A DNA stretch of 64,000 nucleotides, taken from assembly GCA_949284695.1 (NCBI GenBank), contig CASDWJ010000005.1, positions 73,463 through 137,462 of the forward strand, written 5' to 3'. Source of the DNA: an uncultured Christensenella sp. Lineage in GTDB: Bacteria > Bacillota > Clostridia > Christensenellales > UBA3700. Within the stretch, counting starts at the first letter, position 1. The number at the start of each line of letters is the position of its first letter. Below, piece by piece: positions 47,094 to 55,355 of this stretch. A model generated the notes under the pieces. It did no database searches, was not told where the DNA came from, and saw only the letters and a program-made list of their open reading frames with translations. Made by a program: the position numbers and the translations under genes.

Positions 47094-48334
47094 GCGATCT
47101 TAAGGTGTGTTACAAAATATTGTCGCAGGTCTACAAACAACAGGCTTACGGCTCCATATCGCTGACGGGCAAGCTCGGCGAGGCTGAAAACCGCGATTTT
47201 GTCACGCGGCTCGTCTACGGCGTGCTCCAGAACGACGTCAAATTCGACTATTACATAGGCAGAATGACCGCCAAAAAGCCTCAGAACAGCGCGATAATCC
47301 TCCTCAAAATAGGAATGTATTGTATCGAGGATATGGACAGCATGCCGGATTACGCCGCCGTGAACAACGTCGTCGAACTCACCAAGGAGATAGGCAAACA
47401 AGGCTCGAGCGGCTTTATCAACGGGGTTCTTAAGGCGTTCTGCCGTCAGAGACCCGCGCTGCCCGCAGAAGCGGCGCAGAGACTTTCTGTCGAAGCGTCC
47501 GTCCCGCTGTGGATCGTAAAGAATTATATAAGGCGGTTCGGCGCGGACACTACCAAAGAATTTCTTACCTGCGCGCCTTTCGAGCTCGAACACGCGCGCG
47601 TCAATCTCAATCGCACGGATAAAGAACGCGTCCTCGCAAAACTCGGCGCGGCGGGCGTAGGCATAGTGGACGATCCCGGCAATCCCGATTGCTTTTTTGT
47701 GCGCAACTGTCAGAAGTCGAGACAGCTTTTCGACGCGGGAGAGATAACTTTTCAGTCTCTGACCTCGGTCGAATGTTGCAAGACCGCCGCAGTCAGGAGC
47801 GGCGACAGCGTACTCGATATGTGCGCGGCGCCGGGAGGCAAAAGCGTCTATTTTGCCGGGATAGCCGACGACGTAAAGGTGCTCAGTTGCGACGTGTATC
47901 ACCACAGACTTGAGCTTATTCAGCAATACGCGCGCCGTATGGGCGTCAAACTCGACGTCAGACTCATGGACGCGACCGTATACAACAAGGCGCTTGAGGG
48001 CGGCTACGACGTCGTGCTTTGCGACGTGCCTTGCAGCGGCTTCGGCGTTGCGGCAAAAAAGCCCGACGTCTATCTGTTCAAAGACAAAGACAAGATCTTT
48101 TCGCTTACGCAGACCCAGTCGAGAATACTCGAAAACGGCGCGAGATACGTCAAGGCGGGCGGCTCTATCGTATATTCCACCTGTACGCTGATGAAAGAGG
48201 AAAACGAAGATATCGTCAAGAAATTCCTCAAATCGGACAGGCGCTTCACGCTTGAAAGTCAGCACACGTATTTGCCCGACGGCAAAGGCACTGACGGCTT
48301 TTTTGTCGCGAAAATGAGGAGAGAAAAAGAATGA
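47090..48334 (+). CDS. rsmB: 16S rRNA m5C967 methyltransferase RsmB
   Basis: The 414-residue protein has an N-terminal NusB-like RNA-binding domain (RDFVTRLVYGVLQN, residues about 1-135). The methyltransferase domain has motif I CAAPGGKS, the catalytic P-C-S-G-F-G loop and a second cysteine in YSTCTL. It overlaps fmt by 4 bases and rlmN by 4 bases. Confidence 0.95.
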   Translation: MSDLKVCYKILSQVYKQQAYGSISLTGKLGEAENRDFVTRLVYGVLQNDVKFDYYIGRMTAKKPQNSAIILLKIGMYCIEDMDSMPDYAAVNNVVELTKEIGKQGSSGFINGVLKAFCRQRPALPAEAAQRLSVEASVPLWIVKNYIRRFGADTTKEFLTCAPFELEHARVNLNRTDKERVLAKLGAAGVGIVDDPGNPDCFFVRNCQKSRQLFDAGEITFQSLTSVECCKTAAVRSGDSVLDMCAAPGGKSVYFAGIADDVKVLSCDVYHHRLELIQQYARRMGVKLDVRLMDATVYNKALEGGYDVVLCDVPCSGFGVAAKKPDVYLFKDKDKIFSLTQTQSRILENGARYVKAGGSIVYSTCTLMKEENEDIVKKFLKSDRRFTLESQHTYLPDGKGTDGFFVAKMRREKE

Positions 48335-49377
48335 AACTTCTTTGCGACCTCCCGTTCGACGCGCTCGGGGAACTTCTCAAAGGTTACGGTCAGCCGTCTT
48401 TCAGGACGAAACAGATCTTTTCGCATATCGCCGCGGGGCGTGAGCTCGGAGCTATGACTGGCGTGCCAAAAGAGCTTGTGAAAAGGCTTGAGGGCGACGG
48501 CTGGCGCGCGCTCGGGCTGAGCGTAGAAAAGAGCTTTACTTCGTCGCTTGACGGCACGGTCAAATATCTCTACGCGCTCGGAGACGGAAATATCATAGAA
48601 GGCGTGCTGATGAAATACAAGTACGGCAACACGCTCTGCGTGTCGACGCAGGTCGGTTGCGCGATGGGATGCGCTTTCTGCGCTTCGACGCTCGGCGGGC
48701 TCGTGCGTGATCTGAGCGCGGGCGAGATACTTTCGCAGGTGCTCGTAGTCAACGCGCTGAACGCCGGAAAAGACCGCCGCGGAGTGACCAACGTCGTGCT
48801 TATGGGAAGCGGCGAGCCGCTCGATAATTACGACAACGTGACGGCGTTTCTCGATCTGCTTGCGGACGAACGCGGTATAAACGTATCCAGGCGCAACGTC
48901 TCGCTCTCGACCTGCGGACTGTGCGACGGGATAAGAAGGCTTGCGGACGAAGGATATTCGCCCGTGCTGACGATATCCCTGCACGCGCCTTTCGACGAGC
49001 TGAGAAAGAAGATAATGCCCGTCGCCAATAAGTACAGCGTGGCTGAGGTCGTCAATGCGGCAAAATACTACTTTGAAAAGACGGGGCGCAGGGTGATTTT
49101 CGAATACTCGATGATAGAGGGAGAGAACGACACGCGCGAATGTGCGCTCGCGCTTGCGGGACTTCTCAAAGGCTTCCCGAGCCACGTCAACCTGATAAGG
49201 CTCAATTACGTCAAGGAGCGCGGACTCAAAGGGTCGTGCGACGCCGCTATTGACAAATTCTCGAAAATTCTGGATAATAACGGTGTAAGCAATACGGTGA
49301 GACGCAGCATGGGGTCGGATATAGAGGGCGCGTGCGGTCAGCTGAGAAGAAAATACATAAGCAATAAAAGCGAATAA
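48331..49377 (+). CDS. rlmN: 23S rRNA/tRNA adenine-C2 methyltransferase RlmN
   Basis: The 348-residue radical SAM enzyme methylates A2503 in 23S rRNA. The cluster site is C-A-M-G-C-A-F-C in TQVGCAMGCAFCAST. Other marks are VLMGSGEPLDNYDNV and LSTCGL, and the late catalytic cysteine lies in RRSMGSDIEGACGQL. The start overlaps the rsmB stop. No prpC or prkC follows, unlike in B. subtilis; rsgA comes 58 bases later. Confidence 0.96.
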   Translation: MKLLCDLPFDALGELLKGYGQPSFRTKQIFSHIAAGRELGAMTGVPKELVKRLEGDGWRALGLSVEKSFTSSLDGTVKYLYALGDGNIIEGVLMKYKYGNTLCVSTQVGCAMGCAFCASTLGGLVRDLSAGEILSQVLVVNALNAGKDRRGVTNVVLMGSGEPLDNYDNVTAFLDLLADERGINVSRRNVSLSTCGLCDGIRRLADEGYSPVLTISLHAPFDELRKKIMPVANKYSVAEVVNAAKYYFEKTGRRVIFEYSMIEGENDTRECALALAGLLKGFPSHVNLIRLNYVKERGLKGSCDAAIDKFSKILDNNGVSNTVRRSMGSDIEGACGQLRRKYISNKSE

Positions 49378-49380
49378 TAA

Positions 49381-49410
49381 TTAGTATCAATTATTATTAA
49401 GTAATAAACA
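49381..49410. repeat. AT-rich 30-base repeat, copy A (before rsgA)
   Basis: These 30 bases recur at 52028-52057 with two differences. The unit contains 10-base phased copies of TATCAATTA-like sequence. It lies 26 bases before the rsgA ATG; the other copy lies upstream of spoVM. Confidence 0.7.
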
Positions 49411-49435
49411 GTAACAATAAACTAAACTTGCAAAT

Positions 49436-50326
49436 ATGGCTATCGGAACAGTGACGCGCGGACGCATAATAAAAGGCGTTGCGGGCAAATACAGCGTAAA
49501 GACTGAATCGGGCGAGATACTCAAGTGTTTCGCGCGAGGTAAATTGCGCGGCAACGGCGAGCTTTACGTCGGAGACGACGTGGAAGTCGAGGTCATGCGT
49601 TCCGAATGTGTGATAAAAGACGTTCTGCCTCGCAAAAGCATGCTGATAAGACCTTACGTCAGCAATATCGACGGCATCGTCATCGTGATATCGCCTGTTC
49701 CCAGACCCGATCTCGAACTTGTCGACAAGCTGATCATAAGTTGTATTCAGCAAGGGATAGATTCCGTGCTTTGCATAAACAAGAGCGACACCGACGGCGT
49801 GGACGCGCTTTACGAAGCCGCAAAAAAAGAATACGGCAGGGTAACGACCGTGCTTCTCACGTCTGCGGAAAGCGGCGCGGGTATTGACGAACTCAAGGAC
49901 ATAATCAGAGGCAGATATTATTGCCTTGCGGGTCAATCCGCTGTGGGTAAATCGTCGCTCGTCAACGCGTTGCTCGGCGAGCGGAAAATGGCAGTCGGCG
50001 AGGTCGGAGAAAAAAGCGGCAGAGGCAGGCATACGACAAGGCACATCGAGATCTTCGAGACGGATGACGGCACGGAGATCGCAGATACCTGCGGCTTTTC
50101 GCGCTTTGAAATTCCGCTTTTCGACCCGATGTTCCTCTCCGGTTATTATATCGATTTTGATAAATACCGTGAGAACTGCCGCTTCAGAGGCTGTACGCAT
50201 ACGGTCGAAGAATGTTGCGGGGTAAAAGAGGCGGTCGAGCTCGGTCAGATACCGCGCGAACGTTACGAGAGATATCTGAAACTGTACGAAGAATTCAACA
50301 AGAGATGGGAGAGGAGATATGGCTGA
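49436..50326 (+). CDS. rsgA: Ribosome small subunit-dependent GTPase RsgA
   Basis: The 296-residue circularly permuted GTPase matures 30S subunits. An OB-fold start leads to NKSD (G4), then the P-loop G-Q-S-A-V-G-K-S-S-L, and a HTTRHIEIF segment. A zinc site follows (C-x5-C-x-H-x5-C in CRFRGCTHTVEECC). No ribosome site is visible before ATG 49436, where the sequence is AT-rich. The next gene (rpe) overlaps its end. Confidence 0.96.
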   Translation: MAIGTVTRGRIIKGVAGKYSVKTESGEILKCFARGKLRGNGELYVGDDVEVEVMRSECVIKDVLPRKSMLIRPYVSNIDGIVIVISPVPRPDLELVDKLIISCIQQGIDSVLCINKSDTDGVDALYEAAKKEYGRVTTVLLTSAESGAGIDELKDIIRGRYYCLAGQSAVGKSSLVNALLGERKMAVGEVGEKSGRGRHTTRHIEIFETDDGTEIADTCGFSRFEIPLFDPMFLSGYYIDFDKYRENCRFRGCTHTVEECCGVKEAVELGQIPRERYERYLKLYEEFNKRWERRYG

Positions 50327-50978
50327 CATACTGATAGCGCCTTCGATACTTTCCGCAGACTTTGCGGCGATGGGCGATGCTGTGAAAAATCTTGAAAAAT
50401 GGAATGCGGACTGGGTGCATTGCGACGTTATGGACGGCGAGTTTGTACCCAACATCACGTTCGGAATGCCAATGGTCGAGGCGCTCAGACGCAACACGTC
50501 GCTCTTTCTCGACGTGCATCTGATGATCGTCAAACCCGAGCGTTACGTCGAGCGCTTCGTTAAAGCGGGCGCAGATCTCGTGACCTTTCACCCGGAAGCG
50601 AGTGAGGACGCTTTTGCTACGGTTGATATGATAAGATCTGCGGGTGCAAAAGCGGGAATCGTGCTCAATCCCGACGTGCCTTGCAGTGTTGCCGAAAAGT
50701 TTATGGGCAAGGTCGATCTCGTAATGCTTATGGGCGTTTTTCCCGGATTCGGAGGACAAAAGTTTATACCCGAAGTGATGGAAAAGATAACCGGACTGAA
50801 GGCGATGGCGGCTGGCACCGAAGTGCTTGTCGAGCTTGACGGCGGAGTCACGCTTGAAAACGCGCCCGAAATGGTGCGCCGCGGTCTCGACGTGATGGTC
50901 GCTGGCAATGCCGTGTTCAAAGCGAAAGATCCCGCGCTCGCAATACAATGCCTCAAGACGGGCAAGACGTCGTATTGA
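50319..50978 (+). CDS. rpe: Ribulose-phosphate 3-epimerase
   Basis: The 219-residue TIM barrel has IAPSILSADFAAMG, catalytic Asp in HCDVMDGEFVPN, DVHLMI, and VMLMGVFPGFGGQKF with the second Asp in LDGGVT. It interconverts ribulose-5-P and xylulose-5-P in the pentose phosphate pathway. It overlaps rsgA by 8 bases, as in the B. subtilis rsgA-rpe pair. No clear terminator follows directly. Confidence 0.96.
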   Translation: MADILIAPSILSADFAAMGDAVKNLEKWNADWVHCDVMDGEFVPNITFGMPMVEALRRNTSLFLDVHLMIVKPERYVERFVKAGADLVTFHPEASEDAFATVDMIRSAGAKAGIVLNPDVPCSVAEKFMGKVDLVMLMGVFPGFGGQKFIPEVMEKITGLKAMAAGTEVLVELDGGVTLENAPEMVRRGLDVMVAGNAVFKAKDPALAIQCLKTGKTSY

Positions 50979-51326
50979 CCGATTTATTAAACGGGGTCGG
51001 AATCGCACGTTTGAGAACGGCGGCTGAAAATTCAACGGCATTAAAAACAAATAAATTCTGAGTTGAATTGGCGGCGGCAAATACGGCGGTCTTACTGTAA
51101 ACAAGCGTGAATTTTATCGGCAAAGCGGTAGCTTCAGGTATTACGCGCTGACTAAAATAAGGCGCAAATAATTGCGGCATGCGGTTGAGTTAATGTAGTA
51201 AATTTAACTAAAACAGGTATAAATTTTGACTTCAATCGGTAGCTGAAAAGGCATAAATATTGAAAGATAACCATATAAACAGTGTCGTAATAAGCGACGA
51301 TATGAAGTGCAACGGTTAAGAAAATG

Positions 51327-51353
51327 CAACCGACTTTTGTCGGTTGTTTTTTT
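51327..51353 (+). terminator. Rho-independent terminator with no clear gene upstream
   Basis: A perfect 8-bp stem (51327-51334 with 51339-51346), TTTT loop, then seven T. On the minus strand the same hairpin is followed by a weaker T-rich tract. It lies about 350 bases after rpe, so it may end the rpe transcript or an unannotated RNA. Confidence 0.8.
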
Positions 51354-51509
51354 GTGATATGCCATAGTATATCGTCGTGTAAACGCTTTTATTAGGCACA
51401 ACGGATTGCGGTCGGATCCCGCAAATCGAACGCGGCGACATCAGGAGGTTTACGGTAAAGCTCGGACGTGGATAACGATGCCGAACAGAATAGCATAAGC
51501 AGTCTTTGA

Positions 51510-51540
51510 GACATCATACCAGACCAGAATAATACGAACA
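51510..51540 (-). promoter_or_regulatory. Promoter-like site with 12-base motif, copy 2
   Basis: On the minus strand TTGTTC, 17-base spacer starting GTATTAT, then TATGAT. It matches the recG promoter closely: 16 identical bases (GGCTTGTTCGTATTAT), then TGGTATRATGTC at the -10. The 12-base motif occupies 51529-51540. No gene follows on the minus strand before the hairpin at 51327-51346, so a small RNA of about 180 bases is possible. Confidence 0.5.
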
Positions 51541-51794
51541 AGCCCTGAGGCATCCGCGTGGCGGGAGCAATTTTCGCTGTCGCGTGCAGTTGCTTGTCTC
51601 GCAGGGCAAAGACTAATAGTTCAACTCAATAAAATCACCGAAACACAAAATAATAATCATCGCCTGGGTAGCCTGCAATTTCAAGTCGTATTTATTACCC
51701 CGGCTGTGTTGCATAATGCGAAGCCTGTATATGCACCCGTCACACGGGCAAGGCATTTAACGCAGTAGCTACGGAAATTTGCCACTTTATATCC

Positions 51795-51806
51795 TGTTCG
51801 TATTAT
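51795..51806 (+). repeat. Copy 3 of 12-base motif
   Basis: TGTTCGTATTAT here is part of CTGTTC-N17-TATTAT, the same promoter-like layout as at recG, on the plus strand. No gene starts nearby; spoVM is 320 bases downstream. Confidence 0.55.
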
Positions 51807-52027
51807 TTTATCCTGGTATTATCAATATAATCAGATCAAAGAGCATAGCAAAACCGTTGTTAAAAATCAATTCCGATCAAATTGTATTATTAAGTATTAT
51901 TTAGTTGTGAGTGTCGATATCGAGGCAAATTCCGTGTTCCTGAGAAGATAGAGAATGCTTTTGTCGCGCATAGGTCGAGATCTTTATCTGTTAAACAGAT
52001 AAGTAAAAATCAAAACATTATTATCAA

Positions 52028-52057
52028 TTAGTATCAATTATTATCAAGTAATAGACA
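52028..52057. repeat. AT-rich 30-base repeat, copy B (before spoVM)
   Basis: 28 of 30 bases match copy A at 49381-49410. The 10-base phased units are extended upstream here (another TATCAATTA at 52022-52030), giving three phased copies of a TATCAA core. Confidence 0.7.
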
Positions 52058-52130
52058 AACACAAGTTTAACGTTTGTAACGCGGTCGCATTGGGCGGCAT
52101 ATTATGGAGAGAGTAAAACGGAGGTGCGTT

Positions 52131-52214
52131 ATGAGGATCTATTGCATAAATCCGCCCGAATTTATTAAGGGCATACTGAGAATATTCTGCAGAGCAGGAA
52201 AAACCGCAAGATAA
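52131..52214 (+). CDS. spoVM: Stage V sporulation protein SpoVM (27 residues)
   Basis: A tiny gene with a strong ribosome site (CGGAGGTG, 6-13 bases before the ATG). The peptide begins M-R-I-Y-C-I-N-P-P-E-F-I and continues K-G-I-L-R, aligning without gaps to B. subtilis SpoVM (M-K-F-Y-T-I-K-L-P-K-F-L, G-G-I-V-R). The proline at position 9, glycine-isoleucine and the basic end are kept. SpoVM is an amphipathic helix that senses the curved forespore membrane and anchors SpoIVA for the spore coat. Location between rpe and rpmB is the same as in B. subtilis, which supports the call strongly. It implies that the organism can, or its ancestors could, sporulate. Confidence 0.85.
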   Translation: MRIYCINPPEFIKGILRIFCRAGKTAR

Positions 52215-52384
52215 GGAGTTTGCGAGGGAGTTTGCATTTGCGCATGATGTCGTCGCCGCTGATGTGAGGCGGGTCGTTATGCCCGTGGCAAAATATCTGT
52301 TTGTCAAAATGGCGGGTTAACGTTTTTGCGGAAGCTATCACTGCGGCATTGACTGAAAGTGATTGCGATTATTTGTACGCTTAA
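52179..52384 (+). pseudogene. Coding-like frames after spoVM, broken twice (unknown)
   Basis: Directly after spoVM a second frame gives a plausible peptide (EKPQDKEFAREFAFAHD and on to KYLFVKMAG) that ends at TAA 52318-52320. The coding look then continues in another frame (NVFAEAITAALTESD) to TAA 52382-52384. No start codon with a ribosome site fits. A small gene of 65 or more residues with indels would explain this, but chance cannot be excluded. I do not recognise the family. Confidence 0.25.
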
Positions 52385-52405
52385 ACGGTGTTTTTTTGCC
52401 GTTTT
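52383..52405 (+). terminator. Possible terminator after spoVM
   Basis: AAACGG and CCGTTT flank a T-rich loop, followed by TAT. It is a weak stem that could end plus-strand transcripts from spoVM. Confidence 0.35.
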
Positions 52406-52421
52406 ATGCGCTTTTCGGCAA

Positions 52422-52448
52422 TAAAAAACGGACGCATCATGCGCCCGT
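52422..52448 (-). terminator. Rho-independent terminator of rpmB
   Basis: On the minus strand a 9-bp stem with one weak pair (52448-52440 with 52436-52428) is followed by six T. It lies 21 bases after the rpmB stop. Confidence 0.8.
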
Positions 52449-52468
52449 CGTGTTGCCGCTTATATAAA

Positions 52469-52678
52469 TCAGTCGTTGGATTCGGTTGTCTTATCAGCCT
52501 TGTTCATCGTTCTGAGGCATCTGGTGCAGACGTAGCCTTTGACCTGCTTTCCTTTTTCGTCTATGAAATCGACTTTCTGGACGTTTGCGCCCCATGCTCT
52601 TCTATATTTACGGTTAGAGTGGCTGACCTTGTTGCCGCTCTGCTGACCTTTACCACAAATACTGCATACTTTGGACAT
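52469..52678 (-). CDS. rpmB: Large ribosomal subunit protein L28
   Basis: The 69-residue protein has SKVCSICGKG at the start and VCTRCLRTMNK near the end, giving the C-x-x-C ... C-x-x-C zinc form of bL28. A GNKVSHSNRKYRR segment contacts rRNA. AGGAGG lies 10 bases before the ATG on the minus strand. It is transcribed against its neighbours, as rpmB is in B. subtilis at this locus. Confidence 0.97.
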   Translation of the reverse strand: MSKVCSICGKGQQSGNKVSHSNRKYRRAWGANVQKVDFIDEKGKQVKGYVCTRCLRTMNKADKTTESND

Positions 52679-52713
52679 AGAAAAATCCCTCCTGACTTAT
52701 TCGTTGCCTAAGT

Positions 52714-52742
52714 ATATTAGCATTTATACTCAAAAAAATCAA
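52714..52742 (-). promoter_or_regulatory. rpmB promoter
   Basis: On the minus strand TTGATT (52742-52737), 17-base spacer, TAATAT (52719-52714), 35 bases before the rpmB ATG. The rest of the 52743-53028 gap holds AT-rich sequence in which I see nothing else. Confidence 0.7.
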
Positions 52743-53028
52743 CAGATTTTGATCAGATTTCCAAAATTTTTTGACAAAATATTTATGAATTTTAAACTTT
52801 CGCAGGATATTGCCCGCGTTGCGGTCGTGCAGTCGCGCCGCATGCGTCGGAACAGGCGACTTTTCTGCGTAAATTCTCATTTACCGTCGGAAATTGCGTG
52901 ATATTCGTGAAAGACCGCCGACGTCAGGCACTCTTTTTTGTAAAAATTCAAGTTTTAAAATGCGACTTATTTCTTTTATCCGTGTTAGTTTTCGGCAGTC
53001 AGGCGTATATTTATATATAAGTAAACAC

Positions 53029-53057
53029 TTGCAAAAATATTTTCATTCGTGTAATAT
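53029..53057 (+). promoter_or_regulatory. yloU promoter (leaderless start)
   Basis: TTGCAA (53029-53034), 17-base spacer, TAATAT (53052-53057), then 6 bases to ATG 53064. No ribosome site is present. Confidence 0.7.
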
Positions 53058-53063
53058 TAAATT

Positions 53064-53414
53064 ATGGCAGTAAAGACGACTAACAGATACGGAAGAATTA
53101 CTATTTCAGACAGCGCCATCGCTATGACGGCGCACTATTCTGCCGCCGATTGTTACGGCATAGTGGATTTGGTTTCCAGACGTCTGACCGACAGTCTTAT
53201 CGAACTTTTCAACAAGCAACCCGCTGGGAAAGGCGTAAAGGTCGAGACGGTAAATAACAAGATATATCTTGAGTTGTATGTAGTTCTCAGAGACGGCGTA
53301 AACGTCGAAGCGGTCTGCGATTCCGTACGCAGTACCGTCAAGTACGACGTGGAGACTTACACGGGCATGCGTGTGAGCGGTATAGTTGTGAACGTCGTCG
53401 GCGTGAGACTTTAA
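53064..53414 (+). CDS. Asp23/Gls24 family envelope stress protein (YloU-like)
   Basis: The 116-residue alkaline shock protein family member has the GRITISDSAIAMTAHYSAADCYGIVDL opening pattern (residues about 8-36) and the middle VYLELYVVLRDGVNV-like strand pair. The last strands (GMRVSGIVVNVVGVRL) are also typical. Function in this family is loosely tied to envelope stress. It is paired with the fatty-acid-kinase-like gene 13 bases downstream, as yloU-yloV. The mRNA is probably leaderless. Confidence 0.92.
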   Translation: MAVKTTNRYGRITISDSAIAMTAHYSAADCYGIVDLVSRRLTDSLIELFNKQPAGKGVKVETVNNKIYLELYVVLRDGVNVEAVCDSVRSTVKYDVETYTGMRVSGIVVNVVGVRL

Positions 53415-53427
53415 TGGAGAAATATTG

Positions 53428-55059
53428 ATGAAAGTTATAGACAGTACCAAGCTGAAGGAGATGTTCATCGGCGGATGCAAGAATCTTCAGCTTCACAAGG
53501 CGGAGGTGGACGCTCTCAACGTGTTCCCGGTGCCTGACGGCGATACGGGCACGAATATGTCGCTCACGATCGCTTCTGCCGTCAAGGAGATCGAGAACGT
53601 TCAGGGCGATTGCTCGCAGATCCTGCTCGATTTTTCGCGCGGCGCGCTCAAGGGCGCGAGAGGCAATTCGGGCGTTATTTTATCCCAGATCATCAAGGGT
53701 TTGGCGAGAGCTCTGTGCGATGAAAAGACCATCACCACCAAAGAATTTGCGGTTGCGCTTCACAGCGCGCGCGACGTGGCTTACGGTGCGGTAACCAAGC
53801 CCAAGGAAGGCACCGTGCTCACCGTTATCAGGTTTATGGCAGAAAACGCGCAGCCGATAGCGAGCAAAAACCCGTCTTTCCTGACCTTTTTCCCTGCGCT
53901 GATAGCCAAGGGCGAGGAGATACTCAAACAGACCCCGGAGATGCTTCCCGTGCTCAAAAAAGCGGGCGTCGTCGATGCGGGCGGACAAGGACTTCTTTAC
54001 GTTTTCGAGGGCTTTTACAAGGCGCTTGCGGGCATTGAGATCGCTCAGCCCGAAGGCGGCGAGGAAGAACACAAGGCGGTGCTTCCTCAGCTCGATACCG
54101 TCGGCAGCGACGAGCACGACCTCGACAACATCAAATACGCTTATTGCACCGAATATTTCGTTATAAATCTCAAAAAACACGTCACAGACGAGGATATTGA
54201 AAAGCTGAGAGACAAGCTGATGACGATCGGCGACTGCGTTATAGTCATCGGCGACGTCAATCTCGTCAAAGTGCACGTGCATACCAACACACCCAACCGC
54301 GCGCTTTATTACGCGCTGCAACTGGGCGAACTCGACAAGATCAAGATAGAAAACATGCTCGAGCAGCACCGCGCTCTCGTAAAGGCCCGCGAAGCCAACA
54401 AGAAGCCGATAGGTATAGTCTCAGTCTGCGCGGGCGAAGGCGTTGCGGCAATGTTCAAAGAACTTACCGTAGACGAGGTGATCGAAGGCGGTCAGACGAT
54501 GAACCCGAGCGTTGAGGATATTCTGCACGCGGTAGACAAAGTCAACGCGGACAGCGTGATCATTCTTCCCAACAACAAGAACATCATAATGGCGGCGGAG
54601 CGCGTCAAGGAGCTTACCAAAAAGAGATGCGTAGTGCTTCCGACGACCGAAGTGCCCGAAGGTATCAGCGCGGCGATAGTTTTCGATCCTTCGCTCGATC
54701 TGAATACCAACGTAGAGGAGATGACTCAGGCGTTCAGGCGCATCAAGTGCGGCGAAGTCACGATGGCGATCAGAAATACCGAACTTGACGGCTTCAAGAT
54801 CTCCGAGGGCGATTATATCGGTCTCGACAGCAAGAAGATCGTTTCGAAGTCGGACAACGTGGAGGGCGCCGTGGTCGATCTTATCGAGAAGATAAAAGGC
54901 GACGACGACGAAGTCATCACGCTGTATTACGGTCAGGACGTCAACGAGACGGAAGCGGGCGAGCTCGCGGGCAAACTCGAAGAACGCTTCGACGACTGCG
55001 AAGTCGTCTGCTACAACGGCGGTCAGCCTCATTACTATTATATGGTATCCGTCGAATAA
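53428..55059 (+). CDS. DAK2-domain fatty acid kinase-like protein (YloV/FakA)
   Basis: The 543-residue protein has an N-terminal DAK2 kinase domain (residues 1-200) with NVFPVPDGDTGTNMSLT and RGALKGARGNSGVILSQIIKG, which bind Mg-ATP. A middle domain follows (residues about 230-320, including VKVHVHTNTPNRAL), then a C-terminal DegV-like-interacting part. FakA phosphorylates fatty acids carried by FakB; no fakB is in the window. ATG 53428 is chosen over TTG 53425. A terminator follows. Confidence 0.9.
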   Translation: MKVIDSTKLKEMFIGGCKNLQLHKAEVDALNVFPVPDGDTGTNMSLTIASAVKEIENVQGDCSQILLDFSRGALKGARGNSGVILSQIIKGLARALCDEKTITTKEFAVALHSARDVAYGAVTKPKEGTVLTVIRFMAENAQPIASKNPSFLTFFPALIAKGEEILKQTPEMLPVLKKAGVVDAGGQGLLYVFEGFYKALAGIEIAQPEGGEEEHKAVLPQLDTVGSDEHDLDNIKYAYCTEYFVINLKKHVTDEDIEKLRDKLMTIGDCVIVIGDVNLVKVHVHTNTPNRALYYALQLGELDKIKIENMLEQHRALVKAREANKKPIGIVSVCAGEGVAAMFKELTVDEVIEGGQTMNPSVEDILHAVDKVNADSVIILPNNKNIIMAAERVKELTKKRCVVLPTTEVPEGISAAIVFDPSLDLNTNVEEMTQAFRRIKCGEVTMAIRNTELDGFKISEGDYIGLDSKKIVSKSDNVEGAVVDLIEKIKGDDDEVITLYYGQDVNETEAGELAGKLEERFDDCEVVCYNGGQPHYYYMVSVE

Positions 55060-55121
55060 GGCGCGTCTTGCGCCGTCGCATCGCCCGGGAGCGATTTTTA
55101 GGCAAAACACGATCAGAAAGC

Positions 55122-55150
55122 AAAACTCCGTTTTCAGCGGAGTTTTCGTA
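55122..55150 (+). terminator. Rho-independent terminator of yloU-yloV
   Basis: A perfect 9-bp stem (55122-55130 with 55138-55146), whose 3' arm ends in TTTT. The remaining bases up to the recG promoter (55151-55355) show nothing I can name. Confidence 0.8.
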
Positions 55151-55355
55151 TTTTATACGGCAAATGCGATTCGCCGCGCTTAAAGGTGAGGCTCGACGCG
55201 TTTGATGCAAACGTGCGGAAATTTGTCGGCTTAAAACTTAATGACACCTGCAGACGATGACTTTTAGTGAGCGTTTTAGCGAAGCGAATGCAGATAATAT
55301 TATAAAATTTTTAAGTGAGAATCGTTAAAAAACACACAAAAGGCGCGCCTAAGGC

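Larger units (their letters stand above)
50979..52130. other. Gene-poor 1.15-kb stretch between rpe and spoVM
   Basis: No frame here reads as a convincing gene. The stretch is more AT-rich than its surroundings and holds a terminator (51327-51353), two copies of the TGTTCGTATTAT motif in promoter-like settings on opposite strands (51529, 51795) and the second copy of an AT-rich 30-base repeat (52028). In B. subtilis thiN lies at this place. Small RNAs or decayed genes are possible but not shown. Confidence 0.5.

Noticed and set aside
50953..51180. Minus-strand frame of 75 codons after rpe
   Set aside because: It reads almost protein-like but has no ribosome site, and its end overlaps rpe. 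Kept only as a possible relic within the gap.
51204..51401. Minus-strand frame of 65 codons in the gap
   Set aside because: It runs through the terminator hairpin at 51327-51353 and has no start signals.
51411..51830. tmRNA, 6S RNA, RNase P RNA or SRP RNA in the gap
   Set aside because: I looked for their conserved cores on both strands and found no convincing match.
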